From Eudorina sp. 2006-703-Eu-15 (lineage: Eukaryota; Chlorophyta; Chlorophyceae; Chlamydomonadales; Volvocaceae), in the NCBI GenBank assembly GCA_003117195.1, contig BDSI01000038.1, forward strand, positions 62,001 to 126,000: a DNA stretch of 64,000 bases. Reading direction: 5' to 3'. The notes under the pieces are model-generated. The model was given only the letters and a program-made list of their open reading frames with translations. It did no database searches and was not told the DNA's origin. Position 1 is the first letter of the stretch. Each line of letters starts with the position of its first letter. The position numbers and the translations under genes were made by a program. Shown here one piece after another: positions 56,585 through 64,000 of the stretch.

Positions 56585-59500
56585 CTAATAAATCGCCATG
56601 GCCCTCTTGAAGAGCTTGGCAAGGGCCCCTTTGACCCTACTCGCCCCCCCGCCGTCCTTCCTGCCTTTCACGGCATCCGGCTGCGGTAGCTGCGGCTGTG
56701 GCTTCCACAGATCCACAACCTTGCTGGCAATGCCATCCTTTAGGATCCCGGCTGATGAGGGCAACTGAGCGGCGTCGGCGCTGTTGCTGCCCCTGCCTGT
56801 GCCCAAGCCGCTCACCATGTCTCCGCTGAGGTCGACGGCGGAGGCTGCCGCAGCGGTGGTGACGCTGGTTGCGGTGATGGTGCAGATGCAGTGGAATTGG
56901 CTGTGACCGCTGATGACCATCCCTGTATCTGCTGCAGCAGCGGAGGTCTGGTCAGGCATCTGGTCAGGCATCTGGTCAGGCATCTGCTCAGGCATCTGGT
57001 CAGGCATCTGGTCAGGCATCGGGTCAGGCATCGGGTCAGGCATCTCGACGGCTCCGCCGTGGAGAAGAGGATGCTGCTGCTGCTGCTGCCGTGACTGGCG
57101 CAGCTGCTTGCCGGTACGCGCTTCACACGCAGTCCGGCGCGCGGACCCAAATGCGTCGTCCTTCAGCCGCAGCAGGCTGCGGACGGCTGCCGCCCCACCG
57201 GTCGGCGCCGGGCCGGCCGTCGAGCCCGCATACGTGTCAGCCTCATCGGGTGTGTGGACCGCGGCCACCTCGCCACCTCGCGGGCTCCCAGCCGCCGCCG
57301 CTGCTGCCAGGTCCCGAGGGTTCAGTACGGCGACAGAGAGCGCGCGCTGAGAGGTGCCGATGGAGGCGGGCGCGGCGGAGCCGGCGGAGGCGGAGGTGAT
57401 GTTGAGGATGTGGCTGCGGCTAATCAGCTTCCCGCTGTTGCCGCTGCTGCAGGAGTTGCAGCCGCTGCTGATGACGGCGCTGCTGATGACGGCGTTGCTG
57501 GCGTCGCCGCCGCCAGCGGAGGCGGAGATCGAGGTCGAGGCTGTGGCGGCGCCGCCAGCGGTGGCGGACGGGCGCGACGTCAACCAGCCGTACGCCCTGC
57601 CGAGGGCGTGTACTGCACCTCGGTTGGCGCTGGTGCCAGGCTCCTTGCTGACGTCATCAGTGACGGCACCCTGCGCGTTGTGGCCGCGGGATACCGGCCC
57701 CACAGCGACGACCTGTACCCTGGCGCTCGCATGAATTGCAGGCGTAGCAGGACCGTGAACCGCCGTAGCATCAGCCGTAGCAACAGCAGCAGCAGCAGCA
57801 GCCCTGGCCGTAGCCGTAGCCATTGCTGCAGCCGTAGCCGTATCAGCAGCAGCCGTAGCTTCCACTCCAACGGCAGTCGCGTATGGGGGGACGGTCAGGT
57901 CCTGCTGGGCCACCATGGCCGGGCGCGGCGAGAGGAACTCCTCCAGTGCCGTGCCGCGGACCAGGCGCGGCACGTCCTCAAAGTACGGCATCTGCAGCAG
58001 CTGCGCGCAGCTGGGCCGCCTCCGCGGGTCGGGCTGCAGACACGCCTCCAGCAGCTGCAGCAGCTGCAGGGGGAGGTCCGCAAGGCGGGCGCGGAGCTTG
58101 CGGAGGGGGAGCGGCTGCAGAGGCTCGGCGGTGCCGGCGGCGGGGTTGCTGTCCGTCGTGGTGCGCACGCGCTTGTCAGCGTTTGGATCCGCTGCTGGCC
58201 GCGGCCGCAGGGGCCCGAGCAAGGTGGCGATTTGCCACATCTGGTCGCAGCTGGAAGTGCCTGCGCTGGAATAAACCATAAATAAGGGTGCAAGGGGGTT
58301 CGGGCTGCTTGAAGGGGCGGGGACCGGGGAGGTCACGTGTTGCTGGTGCGGGCGGTGGGGTCCGGTCCCGGGATAGGCCTCACTCAGACGGGAGGGCCCG
58401 GGGACGATGTAAGGCTACAACCCCGACACTACAGCCCCGACTACAGCCCCGACTACAGCCCCGACTACAGCCCCGACTACAGCCCCGATGCTACAGCCCC
58501 TACACATACAGCCCCCACACTACATCGCCGACTGCAGCCCCCGACGGGGAGAGCCATACATCAGTCTGGCAGTGCCGCCGAGACACGGGCCGAGCAGCCA
58601 TTGCATCCTAGGCCAGCCCTACCGGTCACGGTACAGGAATGACGGGGCGCCGCCTCGCGCCTTCCGGTAAAACATGCTTTGGATGGTGATCGCCGTACTT
58701 GACCGCCCGCCGGGGGTTCAGCAGTTGTAAGCACGTCGATGCATGCACGCACGAACGCACGCACGCACGCAAACACACACGCGCACAGGCACATACGAAC
58801 AGACACTCAGCTTGCCATGCGCGGCCACACCGCAGCGCCCCAACCAACCAACCAACCAACCAACCTGCGAACAGCGGCACGCCGGTGGCGAGCTCCGCTA
58901 CGGTGCAGCCGACACTCCAGACCTGTCGTACACACACAGCAACAGCAACAGCAGCGCGTGCAAACAGCCACGCACGGTTTAGCTCCAATTCGGTGCATTC
59001 ACGATGTATGGTCCCCTAATAAGCTGCCCAAGGGTTTCAAGCTGCCTATCCGGCTTGCACATGTAATGTTACGAATCGAGGCCGCGGATGTGACGTCTCC
59101 AAACGAGCTCCAGCCAGCCGTTGATCACACGTACGGTTGCAAATGAGCACGAGTGGACAGCACAGGGGGGTTGGGTAATCATTACCCCTGCCCTCCATCC
59201 ACGGGGTAATGGTTACGAGGGGCTTAAACCCCCTAAATTGTCATAAGGAGGAGGCTGGGGCGACGGTTACTTGGTTTCCATACCCGCCCCACGCCCCGTC
59301 GGGAGGATACAGCAGGACATAGTACGACATAGGTGCTGTGTGACATAGTACACAGGGCGTCCGAGCGGCCGGGGTGTACGGCACTCACGTCAGAGCTGAT
59401 GCCGTACTCCCCACAGGTCAGGATCTCTGCAGGTGGACCCGTACAATCAAAGGCGTGCAAGCGATGGGGGAGGGAAGGGGCGGTCAGCAGAGGCGGCGGC

Positions 59501-61985
59501 GTCCGTCAGACCGCCCGCCAATGGAGGCGAACTCGTCCAGCCGGAGAGGCGGATGGGGAAACAAGGGTTTATTTCGGAAGCGCAAGGGGGAGGGGATGTA
59601 GAGAGGGACAGGTGCAGCGAGGCAGACAGATCTGAAGAGCGCCAGGCAAACTATATATGGCCGCTACGAGTTAGAGCCGCTGCGTGTCCTCCCCTCGCAA
59701 CGCCGATGATTCCCAATCAAGCGGACCCAGCCAGCCCTCACCTGGCGCGCGGTACCACCGCGTCACGACGTACGGTGTGAGGTCCACCAGCGCCTCGGAC
59801 CCCGCCCGACGCGCGAACCCAAAGTCGCACAGCTTGACGACTCCGTCACCGTTCATTAGGATGTTGGCGGGCTTGATGTCCCGGTGCATGATCTGCGGAC
59901 CACCCACCATCCGGCGGCGGGTTAGGTCGTTTTCGGGTTTTCGTTTTCCGACTTCGCACGTCGCCCACGGGCCACGGCACAATCAGCGTCAGTCACTGCG
60001 GAAGACAGGGGCTTCACCTCATTCACGATCAGCGCGGTCGGGCAGCCTAAGGCGCGTTTCCCACCGGCCTGCCAGGTGCCAGCTCCTACGTAAACCCCCG
60101 CAACGGCCTCGTACATCTTACCCTCCCCACACACGGGCACATTAAATATCCCCTCAACGACGAACGACCTCTTACGTTACTGGCGTGCAGGTGTGCCAAG
60201 CCGCGCAGCACCTGCCACGCCGTTGCCTTCAGGATTGCGGGCGGCAGGCCCCGCGGGTTCGACTCGAGCTCTTGCTGCATGCAGGTCTCGAAGCACTCAA
60301 AAACCTGCGCGTGGGTGGGGCCAGATGGAGACAGGTGGGAGGTGGATGGAGGCCACGCGGACAGTACGACATATCGGGCGACCTCCCCTGTGCTTGGCTT
60401 TATCCACTTCTGGGGATTATGCCCGCTGTTGTGCCTATCCCTTTGGTAGTGTTGCCCCGCTGCGCGCCTCTGCTTGCTTCGGTGTCTGACTGGTTGGGGT
60501 TATGGCCCGGTGTGTTTTCTTTGAGTGCGGCGTTGTGGTGTGGAGGTGACCTGCCGCCTTGGCGGTGGGGCCTACTGGGGCTTGCTCTGGTATACACCGA
60601 TGATCCCGTTGGGGTCCGCTGTAACATTCATTCATTCATATCGTACAGCGTACAGCATGACGTCAGTCATGCATTGGTGGATGGGGTGTAGAGCGGCTTC
60701 CACTGCGGGGGTGGCATCCCCAGCAGCACTCCCAAGTAAGTCTCAAACCCAACCCAACCCAACCCAACCCGACCCGACCCAACCCACCAGATGCACGCGG
60801 CCGCTCCGAGACTGGTACACTTTCTGCAACTTGACGAGGTTGGGGTGTGCCACGGCGCGGAGCATCCGGACCTCCCGGGTCACAAGCCGCATGACCGGTG
60901 TGCTCGAGTGCGCCTGCGTGTACGGCAGGGCGTGACGGTCCCCACCCACAACACGCGCATGCGCCAGGATGGGAAAGCAGCAGATGTCCTTGCTGTCAGC
61001 GAGCCAGGTAACGGTAAGGGTAAACGCGGCCCCCCGAGGCCGTGGATGGGCCGGGCGACTACCTAGGCCTTCGTAAGGGGCGGGGGAGGCGGAGGAGGCG
61101 GAGGAGGCGGAGGAGGCGGAGGAGGCGGAGGAGGCGGAGGAGGCGGAGGAGGCGGAGGAGGCGGAGGAGGCGGAGGAGGCGGAGGAGGCGGAGGAGGCGG
61201 AGGAGGCGGAGGAGGCGGAGGATGGGTTCCAATAGAGGTCCACCAGCGCCCCGGCGTCTGTCGCCCAGGCGGCGGCGCTACATGAAGCTCATAGTCCCGC
61301 TGGGCTGATATCAGGGTGGCTATCTTAAGATATAAATATCTATTCGGCCGAAAAACTTCTGAAATTTTAGATACTTTTGGCCTGCCAAAACATGGAGTTT
61401 AAGATACTTTGACCCCTCGAGTGGGACATGATATCTTCCCGTTGACATATACTCGGACGAGTGATGGGGTCCCCGATATCTCCCACCCGGGGTCGGTTCT
61501 CGTCGTCTGCAGTCATCTATAACCAGGTGTTGCACCTATGGGTTCGGTTCGTGGAAGTTCTCCATCACTGTTGCGCCCTGTCCGCTGCCCTCTGTAGATA
61601 CTTCGGGCCGTTTCCAGTTGGAAATATCTCCCCATAGACAGACTTTCAGCGTTTCGAAGCCAGGTGTATCTCTGGCCGTAGATACTCCCAAAAATAAGAT
61701 AGCCACCCTGGCTGATATGCCGCAAGCAACCGGTGAGAAACCAGACCGGTCGGTCGTGTAGAAGGTGGCTTAGAGGTACCGGGGGAGAGGACAAAAGAGT
61801 GGTACGTAGGGATTCGATCGATCTCCAGTGAGGGAACGAAGCAAGAATCCCGGACGTACCTCCTTCAGTACCTTGACGGCGACCAACCGCTGTGTCCGCC
61901 TGTCGATGCACTTCCACACATCACTATAAGCGCCGCCGCCGATGCAGCAAAGGAAGTTGTAGGGGGCCTGCTTGTTGGCGTGCAA
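56585..61985 (-). CDS. CDKL-like CMGC Ser/Thr protein kinase (copy 2), 7 exons, start unresolved
   Basis: Paralogue of the kinase at 12065-18560. Exons (complement): about 61967-61860, 60913-60788, 60304-60176, 59892-59742, 59426-59389, 58922-58865, 58260-56585; exons 2, 3, 5 and 6 have exactly the lengths of copy 1 (126, 129, 38, 58) with the same phases. Seen: [10 protein letters not shown] loop, VAVKVLKE Lys, REVRMLRAV Glu, [49 protein letters not shown], and C-lobe [16 protein letters not shown]. The roughly 450-residue tail is Ala/Ser-rich and contains eight MPDQ/MPDP repeats. The position aligned with copy 1's ATG reads GCC after a possible acceptor (caagcag), and the frame upstream meets a TGA, so an upstream first exon or loss of the start must be assumed. 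The kinase core is intact. Substrate unknown. Confidence 0.83.
56947..57043 (-). repeat. 12-bp coding repeat (MPDQ/MPDP)8 in the kinase-2 tail
   Basis: Eight tandem tctggtcaggca or tcgggtcaggca units kept in frame. Confidence 0.9.
58433..58495. repeat. (TACAGCCCCGAC)n repeat in kinase-2 intron 6
   Basis: About five 12-bp units in the 58261-58864 intron, diverging at the 3' side. Confidence 0.85.
59170..59222. repeat. palindromic block in kinase-2 intron 5
   Basis: gggtaatcattacccc followed about 18 bases later by ggggtaatggttac; the halves can pair in more than one way. Possibly the end of an unidentified small element. Confidence 0.45.
61080..61221. repeat. (GGCGGAGGA)n minisatellite in kinase-2 intron 1
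   Basis: About 16 near-perfect 9-bp units. The poly-Arg and Ser-Ser-Ala frames across it are artefacts. Confidence 0.95.
61312..61710. mobile_element. 399-bp hAT-type MITE in kinase-2 intron 1
   Basis: Ends in perfect 16-bp inverted repeats CAGGGTGGCTATCTTA and carries an 8-bp target-site duplication gctgatat at 61304-61311 and 61711-61718. TIRs starting CAGGG and 8-bp TSDs are typical of hAT. No coding capacity, lower GC than the surroundings; autonomous partner not in the window. Confidence 0.92.
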
Positions 61986-63580
61986 TTGTGGGCAGTAACG
62001 GGTAGAAACGGCCCGTCACTAACCGGAGGTCACTTAAATTGAAACATGTCTGGTAGGGACTGGCGGGCAACCTGATAAGATTAGGTGCTTTCTGGAAATT
62101 ATGGTTGGAATGAAGCAGGCGTGGGGATGGAGGCTGCAAAAAGCGATATTGGGCGAAAATAAGATTGGTATAGTCAGGCATAATCCCATAAGCGTCGGTG
62201 CCGCCTCGGCTGTCCTACCCTGTCTTAAATAACAAAGTTTAGTCCAGTAAGAGTTGGGGCCGGCAGGCGAGACGCAAGGAGTCCGCTGGCTCAGCTTTTG
62301 GAGGCTGGTGGCCCCCAGGAGGAAGTCCTCAAGATGTAAACTGCATCGGTGAAAGGCATGCAGAGCTACAACGCAACGCTTAGCGGGGCCCGAACGTGCC
62401 CGAAGCTGTCCCGCTCCGTAGATAACCAACGGCTATCGCGCGCACAATTTTGGCGACAACGCCAAATAAGAGCGCAAGGTAACATAATGTGTAACATAAT
62501 TTATGCACCCTGGACTGTGCTGCCATTTGCTGCGTAAGCACCAGCACAGAACCCGCAGCGCATCGTACCAAAAATGCCCTTCTTCAAGCGAAAACGCAGA
62601 AATCTCACCTGCATTTCAACTTATTCAGAGAGTTTTTAAAGATGTAGTTGAAGTCGGAAAACAGTTCGACGACCGGGGCAGCGAATGCAGGTATGGAAGG
62701 TCGAGTACCCTGCTGTGATGACCTTACTTATACGAGCCTCTTGACGGTTAATTAGGATGAAAAATATATTCAAATTTTGTATCAATAGGTCGTCCGCAGT
62801 TGCGCTCAAGACAGACTGTGTGCGTTACGTAGACACCACACACAGTTAAACGGAATGTGACTGAACTATCATCAAACAGTTGTATCCTCAAAACAAAAGT
62901 TATTCTGACAATACAGCTTGCATCGCGACGTGCGATGATATTGTATATCAGGGCAGGTCATGATCAGGACGAGTATTGCCGTACGACGGTCACAAAAGAT
63001 TACTAGCAATGCTTCTTTTCCGACATCTTCATGCGCCGTATGAGTTGGCACTGCCTCTACCAAGTGATATCGTTAGCGCGACGTCTGTACCTCTGTCGAA
63101 TTAAAGGTTGAAAAGGGATGCATGTCATGTCGCCTGAATAGTTGTGCAATAGAGAAACAAGCGCTTGAATAACTCTGCTGAATAGCGTTGATAATATCCT
63201 GTTTCTGTCGACAAAGACACTGCCTATTGGTCATGGCCTATCCTGCCGACCCGTCCTAACGGAATTATAAGCTGCCCGTTGTCGCCTATCGCCGACGAGA
63301 AACGGTTGTTACATTGAGGAGAATGAATTTTAAATAAATTAATTAATTACAGTTTGGAAAGTGTTCACGTTACCTGCGCTGGTCCGGCACGGTTCACCTC
63401 ACACCCTTGAGCCGCAGCTCACCGTTACATGTTGGGGCTCCTACGGTAGGAGACGTACTTTTCTCCTATACAGGAGAAACGACCTGAATGGATTCCCTCG
63501 CAACTGATACTGAACGCATTATAATGACGTTTAGGTCATAATATATAGGGTGGCAAGTTGGTTATGGCGAGTATTACCAC
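61986..63580. other. intergenic, AT-richer, no gene recognised
   Basis: Probably contains the promoter and possible first exon of kinase 2 (-) and the promoter of the gene beginning at 63581 (+). A frame at 61924-62181 (-) has an ATG but no recognisable domain. An ataatatataggg TATA-like stretch lies at 63537-63550. Confidence 0.5.
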
Positions 63581-63895
63581 ATGTTCATGAACAACATCTC
63601 CCGCAAAGGATCAGTCGCGATCGTTGCTCTCATTATTGTTGTGCTCATAATTAGGAACTATGAATGGATTCTAGCGGCCTCGGGGCTCACTGGCGGCGGC
63701 AGTCGCCTCAGCATTGCTGGCCTGGCCAGTAACGGCACTCTTGCTATGTCCGACAGCTCGGAAGGTTTTGAGGAAAAGTTTAAATCTTCTCGGTTCACCC
63801 GAGGGGCCTCATCCAAACGTAAACTTGGAGATGGTAAAGACGGTGCGGACGGCAGCCTCCCTACTAGCCCAGGAGAATCGCCGTGTGTCTACTAG
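63581..63895 (+). CDS. 5' exon of a gene for a type-II membrane-anchored protein (partial)
   Basis: From ATG 63581: MFMNNISRKG, then a hydrophobic stretch (SVAIVALIIVVLIIRNY) suited to an uncleaved signal-anchor with a short cytoplasmic N-terminus, as in Golgi glycosyl- or sulfotransferases, then a Ser/Gly-rich stem. The frame ends at a TAG inside the minisatellite at 63861-64000. A possible donor (gagatg followed by gtaaag) at about 63833 suggests the exon ends before the repeat. A TATA-like sequence lies 30-45 bases upstream. The family is not recognisable from this piece. Confidence 0.45.
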   Translation: MFMNNISRKGSVAIVALIIVVLIIRNYEWILAASGLTGGGSRLSIAGLASNGTLAMSDSSEGFEEKFKSSRFTRGASSKRKLGDGKDGADGSLPTSPGESPCVY

Positions 63896-64000
63896 CCCAG
63901 GAGAATCGCCCGTGTCCCTACTAGCTCAGGAGAACGACCACGCGCCTACTAGCTCAGGAGAATCGCCCGTGTGTCTACTAGCCCAGGAGAATCGCCCGTG
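63861..64000 (+). repeat. 28/29-bp tandem minisatellite running off the window
   Basis: Units beginning ctactagcYcaggagaa start at 63861, 63889, 63918, 63946 and 63975, so the period alternates 28 and 29. Truncated by the window end. Confidence 0.93.

Noticed and set aside
57254..58285. 343-codon + strand frame opposite kinase 2
   Set aside because: Antisense shadow of the last kinase-2 exon, low complexity.

Overview
The window looks like nuclear DNA of a volvocine-type green alga (Chlamydomonas/Volvox relatives). This is inferred from intron-dense GC-rich genes with GT-AG introns, abundant simple repeats, stretches resembling the TTTTAGGG telomere repeat, PAT/kangaroo-like DIRS retroelements, and a LINE with the two-endonuclease layout of the Dualen/RandI clade known from Chlamydomonas. 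The species cannot be fixed from the sequence alone.

Layout. (1) 327-3083 (+): a seven-exon 3-mercaptopyruvate sulfurtransferase gene. (2) 3084-8220: no convincing gene; it holds a decayed coiled-coil gene fragment, a 150-bp inverted duplication and telomere-like tracts. (3) 8221-11273: a 3-kb element with long terminal inverted repeats, packed with GC-rich hairpin repeats, carrying a PHD-finger/Ulp1 (C48) protease gene but no visible transposase. (4) 12065-18560 (-): a seven-exon CDKL-like protein kinase whose introns are filled with long microsatellite arrays. (5) 20299-50458: a nest of four retrotransposons. A PAT-like DIRS element on the + strand is split by a second DIRS element on the - strand. 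That second element is split twice, by a 12.5-kb Dualen-type LINE (+, 23629-36110) inside its RT gene and by a 7.2-kb Ty3/gypsy chromovirus-like element (-, 37899-45136) with LTRs identical by eye. (6) 50459-56584: no gene recognised. (7) 56585-61985 (-): a second CDKL-like kinase, paralogous to the first with the same exon lengths and phases, whose first intron contains a 399-bp hAT-type MITE. (8) 61986-63580 intergenic, then the 5' end of a gene for a membrane-anchored protein running into a minisatellite at the window edge.

How the parts relate. The two kinases are a tandem duplicate pair pushed apart by the retrotransposon nest. The nest gives a relative chronology: DIRS(+) first, then DIRS(-), then the LINE and the gypsy element in unknown order. 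Both DIRS elements carry disabling lesions and the gypsy element appears to lack the RT N-terminus. The LINE has two long intact ORFs, target-site duplications and a 3' stem-loop, and is probably young.

Most interesting signal: LINE ORF1 contains a domain with the Josephin deubiquitinase pattern (Gln1161, Cys1166, His1287, Asp1302) on the same protein as predicted membrane segments. Together with the PHD-Ulp1 element at 8-11 kb, two unrelated mobile elements here carry ubiquitin/SUMO-protease-like domains. The gypsy pol also begins with a domain resembling the DIRS methyltransferase-like module.
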